Below are positions 1-10,303 of a stretch of 64,000 bases of DNA, one piece after another. Source of the stretch: Sequoia sempervirens (lineage: Eukaryota > Streptophyta > Pinopsida > Cupressales > Cupressaceae). Made by a program: the position numbers and the translations under genes. Below the pieces are notes generated by a model. The model was not told the origin of the DNA, made no database searches, and saw nothing but the letters and a program-made list of their open reading frames with translations. The DNA is taken from the NCBI GenBank assembly GCA_007258455.2, contig VDFB02270651.1, forward strand, positions 486,387,151 to 486,451,150. The letters are read 5' to 3'. How positions within the stretch are numbered: position 1 is the stretch's first letter; each line of letters opens with the position of its first letter.

Positions 1-806
1 GACCACAAATTCATTATTACCGCCACTGAGTATTTCACAAAGTGGATTGAAGCCTCCCATTGACATATATTATCGACAAACAAATATCAAAGTTCATCCT
101 TAACTACATCATTTGTCAGTATGGCCTTCCACAATCCATCATCACTGACAATGGACGTTCATTCAAAAACCAAGATGTACGTGAGTTATGTGAGTGATTC
201 CATATCCAACACCACTTTTCATCTCCATACTACCCACAAGGAAACGACCAAGCTGAGGCGTCCAATAAAACCATTCTCAAAAAGACTGTCAATAACGTTT
301 GCCGTGACTGACACATTCAACTCAACCCTGCTCTATGGGCTTACCGAACTAGCATTCGTATGCCTACAGGGGCCACCCCATTTGCCCTAGTCTTTGGTGC
401 TGAGGCCATCTTACCCATTGAGGTCAAAATTCCTTTGTTACAAGTCTCCCTGAAGGGTCTAACTAATGAAGAGGAGTACCGACAATCACGCTTGCACGAG
501 CTGGAAATGCTAGAAGAAAGAAGACAAAATTCACTAAACCATCTCCAAGCATATCAGAACCGTCTTTGTCATAGCTACAATAAAAAGGTTATGGTCAGAA
601 AGTTTGACATTGGCGACCTAGTTCTCATGCAGAAGCCCAAGAACCAAGCAGACAGAGAAAAGCCAAGAAAATTTGAACCAAACTAGCTGGGTCCATACAT
701 TATCATATCTTCTTTTGGTTCTAGATCTTATCAATTGGCAACTCCAGATGGAGAACAATTGAAAGATCCCATCAACAGTTTACATCTCCGAAGGTTCTAC
801 GCATAG
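1..806 (+). pseudogene. Integrase core and C-terminus of element A, broken
   Basis: Catalytic integrase of a Ty3/gypsy element, which would insert the cDNA into the nuclear genome. The first codons read ATEYFTKWIEA, a core-domain hallmark. The central Asp region (ITDNG-like) falls around 145-160, and the Glu motif (QAE.SNKT) can be read around 246-270, in another frame. From 360 the frame is open through TPFALVFGAEAILPIE, a long charged helix, and the C-terminal beta domain, ending HLRRFYA and a stop at 804-806. A stop interrupts the domain at 684, and at least one frameshift lies between 60 and 360. The equivalent region of element C is at 40.1-41.4 kb. Non-functional as it stands. Confidence 0.85.
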
Positions 807-865
807 CATCAGAGGATGGAGCTGCAAACCATAAAATACAAAAAAATTTGAAAAATTAAAAAATT

Positions 866-1029
866 GTCACCCTGATGAAAACCTGGCAAACAGGCGTCTT
901 GGTGACACCAAAAAAATTGAAAAGTCAAGAAAATAGTAAAGAGAAAAATGATTCATTCAATAGTGAAAACTTGGCAAACAGGCGCTTTGGACAGGTACCA
1001 TGGTGAAAACCTGGCAAACAGGTGCCATG
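866..1029 (+). other. Tandem hairpins after integrase (3' UTR RNA structure)
   Basis: Three related stem-loops follow the integrase stop. The first has outer stem GTCACC (866-871) with GGTGAC (901-906) and inner stem CCTG with CAGG around loop GCAAA. The second, 963-992, has inner CTTG with CAGG. The third has outer CATGGT (999-1004) with GCCATG (1024-1029) and the same inner CCTG/CAGG. All carry GTGAAAAC or GATGAAAAC before the inner stem. Counterparts lie at 41488-41641 in element C and 24901-24963 in element D, where stem bases change in pairs. Role unknown; it could act in packaging, RNA stability or 3' end choice. Confidence 0.6.
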
Positions 1030-1301
1030 CGTAATCAATCATTGCTCTGCCATCTACTGTCACTTTGTCTAACTTGGCCTAGGATGAAAGGTATTTTCGC
1101 CATTATTCCGCAAATCGCCACCACATCCTACCCTACCTTTCATAGTAGATAAATGATTGACATCAAGTCTTGACAATCATCCATCTAGTAAACCAGCAGC
1201 ATCCCGTCCATATTCCCTACAAACAACTAAGTCTTGGACCTCACTGGGGGCAAAACGTTTATCATGAAATTGCAGTGGATGTCGCACATGATCCTGGAAA
1301 T

Positions 1302-1480
1302 TGGCAAAAAGTCCTAAAAAAAGACAAAAACATTGGCAAAAAGTCCTAAAAAAAGACAAAAACATTGCAAAATGTCCTGAACAAAGACCAAAAAATATCG
1401 CAAAATGTCCTAAACAAAGACCAAAAAATATCGCAAAATGTCCTGAAAAAAGACCTAAAAATCATAAAACATCCTGAAGA
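1302..1480 (+). repeat. A-rich minisatellite, unit 31-33 bp, about 5 copies
   Basis: Units of the form GCAAAAAGTCCTAAAAAAAG plus about 12 bases recur with starts near 1303, 1335, 1367, 1400 and 1433. Later units change to GCAAAATGTCCTGAACAAAG. Arrays with different units sit at the same place in elements C (41890-42075) and D (26140-26250). Tandem arrays in the hypervariable 3' region of Tat/Ogre-like elements are known from legumes. Confidence 0.75.
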
Positions 1481-1569
1481 AAAACACAACAAATCATCAA
1501 ACCACTCGACGAACACAAACGCAGTGTCATCTCTTGTCAAAGTCAATCAAGTCAATCGGTCCATGTCAT

Positions 1570-1812
1570 TGTCGAACTACGTTGTCTCTACGCACTTGCT
1601 ACATACACAAGACTCACATTTTGAGTCCCTGAGACATTAGGTCAGTCCTTTTAGGTTTGTCAAAAAAAAATCATAATGCAATCTTTTCTCATCAAGACAA
1701 AGTCATTGGTCGTGTCGAACTACGAGGTCTTTGAGTGTATGACGTAGGCAAGGCCATTTGTTGATGAGCCCCCGAGGCTGCACTAGGTTAGTCCATTAGG
1801 GTTCATGGCACT
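1570..1812 (+). other. Conserved non-coding block with GTCGAACTACG motifs
   Basis: GTCGAACTACG occurs at about 1573 and again at about 1720. The second copy is followed by GACGTAGGCAAGGC and GATGAGCCCCCGAGGC, then a TTAGGGTT run. The same ordered set is in element C (42145-42178 and 43486-43700) and element D (25878-26110). No open frame spans it. It is a shared non-coding module of the family, function unknown. Confidence 0.6.
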
Positions 1813-2024
1813 ACACTGGCACATGTGTCAAAATTCTTCAATCATTTTCCACATGGGAAACTCGTAAAACAAAGTAAAACAATCATTTATTCAGCATGGC
1901 AATCTCATCAGCACATCACTCATATCATCAAGGCAATATCGGCATATAGCCAAACACAAGTCAAACTTGGTCAAAGCAAGTCAAATCATCATAAACCAAT
2001 CAAACTGTCAAATTTTGGTTAGTC

Positions 2025-2315
2025 TTCAGATGAGTCCTTCTGAATGATAACTTCTGTCACTTACGCCTTAGGATGTGTCCTTCCTAGGCGTCGTCATCAT
2101 CATTCGACATTTTGAGTGACCCTCTTGACATCTAAAGATCACTCTTCATGACATCAGTATTGTTCAGATGTGTCTGTCTGAAGAACCAACTCTGTCATTT
2201 ATGCCTTAGGATGTGTCCTTCCTAGGCATTGTCATTATTTTGAGGGACCCCTTACGACCATTAGGGATCAAATCCTCTCGACATCGGCATTATTCAGGAT
2301 GTGTCCTTCCTGAAT
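2025..2315 (+). repeat. Diverged repeats built on AGGATGTGTCCTTCCT
   Basis: Variants of AGGATGTGTCCTTCCT occur about five times: near 2030 (CAGATGAGTCCTTCTGA), 2070, 2168, 2210 and 2298, alternating with CAGATGTGTCTGTCTGA forms. Each is a small inverted repeat (AGGA..TCCT or CAGA..TCTG). The surrounding ~130 bp is loosely duplicated (CTCTGTCATTTATGCCTTAGGATG). The same motif recurs in C (43860-44300) and D (26698-26720). Confidence 0.6.
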
Positions 2316-2461
2316 TCACCAATTCTTGACATTTTTCAAGATCATCAAAACTTCAAACATTTGGACATCCCGAGATTATTAAATCAGACATTTTGACATC
2401 AGAACAATGGATATCCAGACGCACTTGGAAAACACTTGACAATTGTCTTTTGGTTTTTTAT

Positions 2462-2700
2462 CATGTTATTAGTTTTTCAGCAAGATCCCACTAAGTAGGA
2501 TTTAGAGAAGCAGCGACGTATCATGATGATTGACACGCATGACTACTAGTTTCTCAGCGAGGTCCTGATTCGTGGATTTAGAAAAATGACATATCATGGT
2601 AAGGGCTTTATTTGTTTTGTATTTCAAAAATCATGCCGCTAGTTTCTCAAGGATGTTCTGGAAACAGGATTTAGAGAAGCAACGACGTTTCATGATTGGT
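2462..2700 (+). repeat. Three diverged copies of a TAGTTTCTCA..GATTTAGAGAAG unit
   Basis: The unit runs from ACTAGTTTCTCAGC through GGATTTAGAGAAGCA to CATG. Copies lie at about 2465-2525, 2545-2600 and 2635-2695. TTCTC and GAGAA can pair around a ~25-nt loop. Single relatives occur in C (44485-44545) and D (26835-26875). Non-coding. Confidence 0.55.
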
Positions 2701-3039
2701 CCTTGTCTTTTTCTGCTTGTGGTTGATTATGGTAAAAGACTGGGGCAAGCATGCTCCTAGTATGAGTCATGATCATCCTTGTCTGTGACTATTTGTCTTA
2801 CGTGATGGTACGACCTTGCACACCTTGATCTATGTCATATCATGGTGTTTCTTGGCCATTACAATAGTCTGCCCAATGATGATTAAGAGCAATAAATACT
2901 AATGTCCTATGGAAAAGCTTTGAAGGATTTGGTCTAGGAATTAACATGTATTTTTGTAGGTCTCGTCATCTTCTCCTCTTTGGTCTGGTCATCTTCTCTC
3001 ATCAAGTCTTGTCGTCTTCTCTCATCCATCTCATGATGA

Positions 3040-3410
3040 TATCCTGTGACATCCAAAAACATAAGTGCATACATGATCATATAAACATTACATTAGATCC
3101 ATACATACATCATCCATGTCATCAAATCATATACATAAACATTGCATTAAACATAATCATCAATGTTACATCTTTTACTAAAATATATTATGCACATGAT
3201 TATCATCATCATCTCATATAAATAAGCATTGCATCAACATGGCATTAACATAAGCATCATAGGACGTACATGGCATCATAAACCAACATCATACATCATA
3301 CATATCATAAAACATTAAATCAAAGAGCATCACATAACACATGTAGGTTGCATCAAAACTGCATCATCATATAGTATCATCTCAAAATGTACAATGTCAC
3401 AGGATAAAGT
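3040..3410 (+). repeat. CAT/ATA-rich low-complexity tract
   Basis: About 370 bp made mostly of CATA, ATCAT and ACAT words, with no clean period. It lies just beyond the 3' end of the antisense PMD gene. Element C has a longer tract (44930-45740) at the same place. Confidence 0.6.
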
Positions 3411-3427
3411 CATGAGATATCCCAAAA

Positions 3428-3450
3428 ATGGAGCTTGCAAGCTCAATAAT
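3428..3450 (-). other. Palindrome beyond the antisense gene
   Basis: GAGCTTGCAAGCTC at 3431-3444 is a perfect 14-bp palindrome inside the block AATGGAGC..GCTCAATAAT, preceded by ACAATGTCAC. Element C keeps the block at 45755-45785 with a weaker palindrome. It may mark the 3' end of the antisense transcript; no AATAAA signal is seen on that strand. Confidence 0.4.
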
Positions 3451-3481
3451 ATACATAACGTGTCACAATAACAAAATTCCC

Positions 3482-6400
3482 CTAGGGTAGACTCTCATCA
3501 TCCCCTTGAGGTGAAGAATGTGGCAGCTGCAGCTCTGTCACTGGAACTGAAACAATAGGTGGACCTATCGAAACCTCTATTTGTGCCACTACTAGAACTG
3601 AGAAGGCAGGTGTCATCTCAACAGTATAAAACATCTGCGATGTTACTGCAGCCAGACTCTGAAAAGTAGAGGGATCAACCACTGGCAGTTGTACCTGTCC
3701 TGACCTCTGCACTGAACCAGTCGACCCATGACTGTGCCCTGAATGGTGACTCAGAGTGTGTCCTATCGAGGTAGACCCTCCGGCACTGGTCTGACTCCTA
3801 CTGCCACTGGCACTGCCTGATCTGTGGCTGCTACCTGTCCTCAACTGTGATCGTGACAAAGTAGGATCCCGTCGCTCTGGCGGGATTGCCTACTCATACA
3901 GAGTCTTGTACTGCCCCAGTCTCGTGCTAACCCTAGCCAACTGTTGGGCCATGTCTCCCATGGGCCCTGTGCATAATGCTCCAAAATTTGTGCACCACTG
4001 AGCTACATCCTGCTAACGGATCACCGCCTGATCCCGATCTACTCAGGCTACCTCCAACGCTGACTATAAGGACCTGACCTGTGCCATGCTGGAATCCAAT
4101 CTCTGTTGTAGGTCCACTACCCTCTGATTTGCTGTGGCATCCTGGGGTAGCCCTAAACTGGAGGGTATCTCCTCCTCTCCCTCTACCATCTGCCATCTGA
4201 GGAGCCTCTCGGCCTCATCCATGGCATCGTCCTCGTCATCATCATCCTCCACCTCCACCTCCTCCTGTCCTCTGACCTCCACCTCCACATCCTCCTGTCC
4301 TCCAACCTCCACCTCCACATCCTCCTCTCCTCTAACCTCTACCTCCACCTCCTCCTGCCTCTCCTCCTCCTGTCTCTCTGCCTCCACCTCCTTATGCCTC
4401 TCTGCCTCCTCCTCATGTCTCTCCTCCTCCCGTCTCTCCCCACCCTCTCCCTCCTATCTGGCCTGCTCCTCTCTCTCCCCCTCCTCACCAACCTTGGGGA
4501 TAGCATCTAACGCTACCCTCGCCACTCGTGGACGCATTCTCTGGACCTGTCTCTGTCCATCCCATCATCGCCTCCTGCCATCTCCACCATCATCTCTGCC
4601 TCTGCCTCTGTTCCCACCCCTACCTTTGTCCCTACCTCTGCCTCTGTCTGCACCTCTACCTCCGTCTCCACCTCTGCTTCCATCCTGACCTCCATCTCTC
4701 CCCCGGCCTCTGCCCCTGTCACTGCCACTGCCTCCTTGCCTGGCCTGTGGCACCCATGGAATCACTTATCGTCTATCTACTGGTGCTGGCCCATCCGGAT
4801 CTATCAACGGCACTGGCCTGTGTGCCTGCCACCATAAATCATAATCCGGTGTCGTCCCTGGATCGGCTACTCCTCCCCTCCAACCCCAGGCCTGGGACAC
4901 TAGCCCGTTGATCTGCTACGCCGCAAATGCCACTGGGATGGCTGGCCCCCACACATACTCTCGAGATGATCTGGCATACTCGGCTGTCCCCACAGGTACA
5001 CCCTGCTGCTCTCTGAACTGCCTAAGAACACGCTGCGGTAGATACATCTCGATAATCAAAGATGTCTACACTATCCTGCCAATAAGATACATGTACTATC
5101 TATAGAAACTGAGGTGCTCGGCCTCATTGTCCCATGCCTCATAGTCTCTGTATGGCCTCCAGATAAATATTTCCATGGTGTCGATCCTATGTCACCACCA
5201 ACCGGTCTCACCCATTTGTGTCTGTTGTAGCGCACCGGCATAGTAGGAAGCATAGGGCATCCCCTCGGCTAGTTGTGGTCTCTCAATGGGAGGGCAGAAT
5301 ATGGCAATGTGCTCCCACGCCTAGATCATCATCAATGTGGTCCCGCAAGAGATACTCTCTCCTTTCCTGTATGCAACATCGTGCAACTGATGGTAAAGTG
5401 TCCCTAGTAAGCAAGGACCATAGGTGTAAACCGTCCTGTCCTATCGCATGCCAACCAGGACGTCGCCCCAACCAATAGGAAACCCATGTCCCTGGCCGTC
5501 TGGAATCAGGATCCCTCCGATCAGAGTCGTAAGGAATGCATCAAAACGACCGTAGTGCTCAGCCATAAACTCCCATCTAATCTCGTAGCCCTGGATGCCC
5601 AATCCTGCACCCTAGTCTTGATTGTAGGCTCAGAATGTCTGCTTGCCATGCCGAGGATCGTAGACGATCCGCTCCCCTCGGATCGGTACTGAAAGGATTT
5701 GGTAGATGTCCTCTAGCGTAATGGTAGCCTCACCTATCGGAAGGTGGAATGAACAAGTCTCAGAGTGCCACCACTCACATAGGGAAGTCAGTAATCCCCT
5801 ATTTTCCTAAATGGCGGGCATATAGGCAGCATAGAATAGTCCAAGAAACATCAATTGCCGCCGCTCTCGCGGGCCCAACTGATCGGCGAACCGAAAGGTG
5901 GTTGGTCTACTCTCTCTTGTATAGATAGGGACAAGCTGCCTCTGCAAAAAAGATGAACAATACATCAGTACCTTTTGGACAACTGTCAACATCATGAAAA
6001 GCATCTAAGGATACAAAAGCATAGAAATCAAATGTGGTCAAGGTAAATTGCAAATGCGTCGCATTCAGGCAATTACGTCTCAAAAAGTCAATTGTGTCGC
6101 ACCGTACATCAAATGCAGTCCAAAATATCAGATGCGTCGCATGATCACGATTGTGTCACGAAATTTGACGAATGCGTTGCAATGAGTTAATTGCGTTGGG
6201 AAAACATAATTGCGGCATTGAAAACAGTGAGTGTGTTGCAATATGACAATTGCGGCATTCCAACAGTTAGTTGCAACACGATAAGTCAAATGCGTCACAT
6301 ATATTGTCAAATGCGGCATGACTGGCCGCTCTACCCTAATTTGTCTTGGCACTTGTGTTGCGACACATCAAATGCATCGAATGCACAGACAATTGCGGCT

Positions 6401-6577
6401 TATGCGAACGCAGTTGCATCGCGGCGTAGACGTTGTTGGTCCTAGAAACTTAAATTTGGCACGCAAAATGAGAAAATGACAAAGCAAGGCAAGGGTACTT
6501 ACTGCTGGCTCTGAGCCCTCTGGCCGTCTGAAGGTCCACACGATCTCTACGCGATGCTCTGACACTAGAATCACCAT
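3482..6577 (-). pseudogene. Antisense spliced PMD (plant mobile domain) gene of element A
   Basis: This gene lies opposite the retrotransposon. Exon 1 is 6577-6503 (25 codons from ATG). The intron is 6502-5942, with donor GCA|GTAAGT and acceptor TTTTTTGCAG. Exon 2 starts at 5941 in the same phase, so the join stays in frame. Exon 2 reads PIYTRESRP, then WWHSETCSFHLPIGEATITL (about 5690-5800), a hallmark of the PMD family (MAIN/MAIL1 relatives). It continues through broken PMD helices to about 5100. Next come an Arg-Gly-Asp-rich region (4740-4565), acidic EVEVEVRGQED-like repeats (4440-4200), a short coiled coil, and a Ser/Gly/His-rich tail (3859-3482). Cellular PMD proteins act in gene silencing and genome stability; whether this copy ever did is inference. 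Stops at about 5804, 5690 and later, plus frameshifts, make it inactive. A homologue with the same exon layout is at 45836-47850. Confidence 0.75.
6045..6430 (-). repeat. Degenerate ~20-bp motif array inside the antisense intron
   Basis: Plus-strand words such as AATGCGTCGCA, AATTGTGTCGCA, GACAATTGCGGC and GTCAAATGCGTC recur every 18-25 bp, about 18 times. The array lies wholly within the predicted PMD intron (5942-6502). In C the matching intron carries the same kind of array (47395-47700). Read in transcript sense the core is GCCGCAATTGTC or GACGCATTTGAC. Confidence 0.6.
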
Positions 6578-6944
6578 CGTCGTTGCTATGCCTTTCGCTC
6601 TGAGCTCTCAAATTTCGTGAGGTAAATAGTAGAAGTGAATTGACTTTTACCCCTTTGTCAACCTATTTATAAGGTAAAAATGACATTTTTCAAACAAGGT
6701 CAATACTGGAGGCTCATTTGACCACCTTTGACTTCCTCGTTAGTTGCGTTAAATGTGTCAGAATCTGAAACTGATTGTACCACTATTTTTTTGGGCATCA
6801 AATGGATTCATCGGGACCCTTTGCAATTTTTTCTGTCACCGACCCAAAATTTGAAAATTTCCCGAGGGGGCAATGATACTCCGTACGTTTACTGGGGCAT
6901 GACTTTGACTTATTTTCTGTCACAATGTGACAAGTGACATTATG

Positions 6945-6960
6945 ACAAAGAGGGGCAAAA
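6945..6960 (+). other. Polypurine tract of element A
   Basis: ACAAAGAGGGGCAAAA lies directly before the LTR start TGTAGACAC. It would prime plus-strand DNA synthesis. The same tract precedes the LTRs of C (48221-48235) and D (28015-28029). Confidence 0.85.
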
Positions 6961-8222
6961 TGTAGACACCTAAAAATGACCTAGGCCTGCAAGCTTCATT
7001 TTTACCACTTTCGTCCTAGCATAATTATGACATTTAATTATGTCATTGGTCCACATTCGACTATTGATTAAATAATTCATAATTATTTAATTAATTCATG
7101 TCATTTATTCTTCATGATTATTAAATAAATAAATTTTATTTATTTATTAAATACGTCATTAATTGTCTAAGTCTTCCCTTAATTAAATAAATCTCTTAAT
7201 TTATTTAATTTCCCTTTTTGCATTTAATTCTTCCTGATTATTAAATAAATGAATTAAATTTATTTATTTAATATGTCACTAATCCTCTTAATTAAATAAA
7301 TTGATTAATTTATTTAATTAATTAGTCTTATCTTCTAAATTAAATAATTAAATTTAATTATTTAATTGCCAATTAATATTCTTCTCATTTTAAATAAATT
7401 AAATTATTTAAAATGTCATCTCAATCTGAACTGTCAGTCCATTTTGAAAAATAATCTAAAAAAGATTATTTATTATCTCACAAAAGCATTATTTTGAATT
7501 AATTTAATTCAAAATAGTAGCTAATCTTCTAAAAATCAAGTAATCGGGCAGATTCTTGATTTTTCAAATCTGATCTTCAATCCAAATCTTATCTTCTTGA
7601 TTTTTCGAATCTCACAAATCAGGCAATCTTATCTTCTTGATTTTTCAAAAATCTTTATTTCTTTAATTAATTTCCTCATTTATTCTCCACTGTCGATCCG
7701 ATTATCTGAGATATTATTCTGACCGTTCGATTAAGGATTTTTCCCTAACCCTAATTAGGGATTCTAAGATTTAATTTGGACCTCTCATTCTAGGTTTTTC
7801 GTAGAATTTAATCTCATCCGTCCACTCAAAATGACATTTTCCTTTCACTTTTTGATTACACACAGACACGCTAACATTTTATATTTACATAGGCATATTA
7901 TAGGCATTTACTCACTTGCATTCTTAGACTTTTCATTACTTAGCACTTATATTTGATCAAGTTTAGACATTGTCATAGGCATAGGCATTTAGAAATTACA
8001 CAAATCCTTCAAAGCTTGGTGTAGGACTTAGGCATTTGCAGATTCGCTCGCACGACGGATCTGAGGGCAAAGTATTATTCAGCAAGCAAGAAGGTATTAC
8101 AAAAGTGAATCATGGAGATATCGGCGATTAGGTATAATCGTTTGGTATTTTACTTCCTTTGTGTTTTGTAAGATCTTTGGGTTTCATTGTCATTTATGAT
8201 TTATTGCTAACACTCCTAATCA
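6961..8222 (+). mobile_element. 3' LTR of element A
   Basis: Starts TGTAGACACC right after the polypurine tract and shares its start with the LTRs of C and D. The first half holds the AT palindrome ladder; the second half has repeated ATAGGCAT words (7890-8000). The end near 8222 (AATCA) is inferred from where element B homology begins; no partner LTR is in view to confirm it. Confidence 0.75.
7067..7515 (+). repeat. Ladder of short AT palindromes in the LTR of A
   Basis: Successive inverted repeats with different sequences. Arms are 7067-7077/7081-7091 (11 bp), 7288-7302/7307-7321 (15 bp, 4-nt loop), 7338-7367 (30-bp perfect palindrome, no loop) and 7386-7397/7404-7415 (12 bp). Shorter ones lie near 7450-7470 and 7490-7515, with a less perfect pair around 7110-7150. 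Pyrimidine-rich spacers separate them. C and D LTRs show the same design. Confidence 0.75.
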
Positions 8223-8235
8223 AACCTAAAAAGAA

Positions 8236-9802
8236 ATCCCTTGATTACAGCATGCTTAGCTTCTTGTTGATCCAGACATTGCAGGTACACCCCCTCATAA
8301 TTTATTTTGTATATAGCCCCTCCTTTGAGCATGTAATGAGCACTCTTCATCCTCAGTGCCCTTCTCTGCATAGCATTCATCCCTTCTGAGCATTTGTTAT
8401 TTAGAAGGAAGAAGATCAAGTCAGTATACCATGGGTCCTTGGTAAATGAGTGCATAGTATGTTGCTGACAGGTAATATTCTTGTCAACCTCTACCATGGC
8501 CTTTGATAAACCTTGTCCTCAGAAAAGTTTCATTGGATGGATCTCTAAATCATACTCTTGCAGGATAGCCATCCATTTTCCTCTCCTTTCCCCCAATTAA
8601 CTTTGCATAAGGAGAGACTTAATCGCTGGATCAGGAACTATAACAACAACTTGCCTTCTCAAAATGTAATGCCTAAACTTTTTTACTACTAGTACCAATG
8701 CAAAGGCTTGCTTTTCCAAGGGTGGGTACCTGACTTCTGCATTCTTGAATGGCGAGCTCATGAAAGCAATTGGTCTTTCATCTCCTTCACCTCTGCATTG
8801 TGTTAGGACTAATGAACATGAATGATTAGATGCAAATGAATAAATATAAAAAGGCTTTAAGTAATCTGGGTTGGTCAAGACTTGTGCTGTAGATATTGAT
8901 TGCTTGATCTGTGAAAATGAAAATTTAGCCTCATTGCTCCATTCAATTTTAGCATTTTTCTTCATCATCTCGTTGAGGGGTTTGAAATTTTTTGCAAACC
9001 CTGTTATGAACTTCCTTATGAAATTAATCCTCCCAAAGAAGGACCTCATCTCCTTTTTACTTCCTGGAATTGTCAATTTCAAAATAGCCTCAACTCTGTC
9101 AGGGTCTATGGATATTCCCTTTTTTGATATCACATGCCCTAGAAGTTTCCCTTTAGAAACTCCAAAGACACACTTATTCGGATTTAGAGATACTCCATAG
9201 CTGATACATCTTTTAAGGACCTTTAATAAATCAGCAGCATGATCCTTTCTTTTCTAGGAAAATATTGTCAAGTCATCTACATATATAATAATGCACTTAC
9301 CTATCAAATCTTTAAAAGCCACATCCATTGTGCGCTGAAAGGTAGCTCCAGCGTTAATGAGGCCAAACGGCATGCATCTATAGAAAAATATCCCCCACTT
9401 TGTAGTGAAGGTAGTCTTCATCCTATCCTCATGAATGACAAGCACTTGGTTATATCTAGAATAGCCATCTAAGAATAACATCATCTAGGATCCATTAACA
9501 GTTTGAAAAACCTCATCAAGAGAAGGAAGTGGATAGTTATCCTTCTTTGAGGCCTTGTTCAGATTCCTGAAATCAACACACAACTTGATCTCCCCACTTT
9601 TCTTACATATTGGAACTAGATTGGCCACCCAAGTGGAGTGCCTTACTAGGAAGATGATTCTTGTTGATAAGAGCTTTTGCACTTCCTTCTGTATTAAAGG
9701 CTCAATCAAAGCGTTGATCAGGCACTGCTTTTGATGAAAGGGCTTGGCTTTTGGCTTCAGCGGTATTGTGTGTGTGATCACAGAGGTGTCAAAAGTCTTC
9801 AA
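8236..9802 (-). pseudogene. RT, RNase H and integrase start of element B
   Basis: Reverse transcriptase copies the element RNA; RNase H removes the RNA strand. From 9802 downward the frame shows IPLKPKAKPFHQK and CVDFRNLNKASKKDNYPLPS. It then shows FRTKWG-like and MPFGLINAGATFQ motifs, and the catalytic YVDD within IIIYVDDLTIFS (about 9260). A stop falls at 9482-9484. After the thumb and connection (KKEMRSFFGRINFIRKFI) comes the usual RNase H (FYIYSFASN, ERPIAFMSS, EKQAFALV). The frame then enters the integrase lead-in (YEGVYLQCLDQQEAKHAVIK), where homology stops at about 8236-8240. Several single stops remain, so it is inactive though well preserved. Confidence 0.85.
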
Positions 9803-10303
9803 ATATTCATAGCTCTAGGCAATTGTTGCAATATCTTCTTTTAACACCTTGATTATTTATTTCCTGATCTCCTCAGGGTAGGTCTTGCCTATAAGGACAT
9901 TTCTTTCGGGGCCCGAATCAGCTAGATTGATGGATTTGTACTTCCCCCCTTCACTTTGCATTGGCACTCTCTCCCGAGCCCGAGGATCATAATCAAATAT
10001 CCTTTCTAAGGCTACCATCCCCTTGGGGATGTTGTTACTCTTTAAGTTCATTACTCCTTATGTATCACAATCTTCAGGGTCCCATTCTCCCTGATCTCTA
10101 TCTGATTCATCTATGATCTGTCCTTCAAAGAAATTTGAACTTTCCAAGAAGGAAAGTATGTGTTGGTTGTCCTTGAAGACCTAAAAATTCTAAACATTAT
10201 CAGGGACTGCCGGGATTGAAACTAGCTCAACTGAAAATCTTTTCAATTTGGAGTCCTGCATAGGCTCCAAGGTACTAGCAGTTACTGCCAAAGCATTTGC
10301 AAT

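Larger units (their letters stand above)
1..8222 (+). mobile_element. Tat-type Ty3/gypsy retrotransposon A (3' part)
   Basis: The window opens inside the integrase of a plus-strand Ty3/gypsy element. Its order is integrase end, structured 3' region, antisense PMD gene, polypurine tract, then an LTR beginning TGTAGACAC at 6961. The 5' LTR, gag and most of pol lie outside the window. The internal layout after integrase matches element C (41.4-48.2 kb) block by block, so the two belong to one family. A long stretch between integrase and the 3' LTR with extra ORFs is known for the Tat lineage. The right end is placed where homology to element B resumes, so 8222 is approximate. Confidence 0.8.

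Noticed and set aside
4134..4728. Plus-strand Ser/Leu/Pro-rich open frames
   Set aside because: They are the complement of the Arg/Gly- and Glu-rich repeats of the antisense PMD gene; composition alone keeps them open.
7067..7515. AT-rich palindromes as a replication origin
   Set aside because: They occur in each LTR of the family and with the same layout, so they belong to the LTR; no origin-specific sign was seen.
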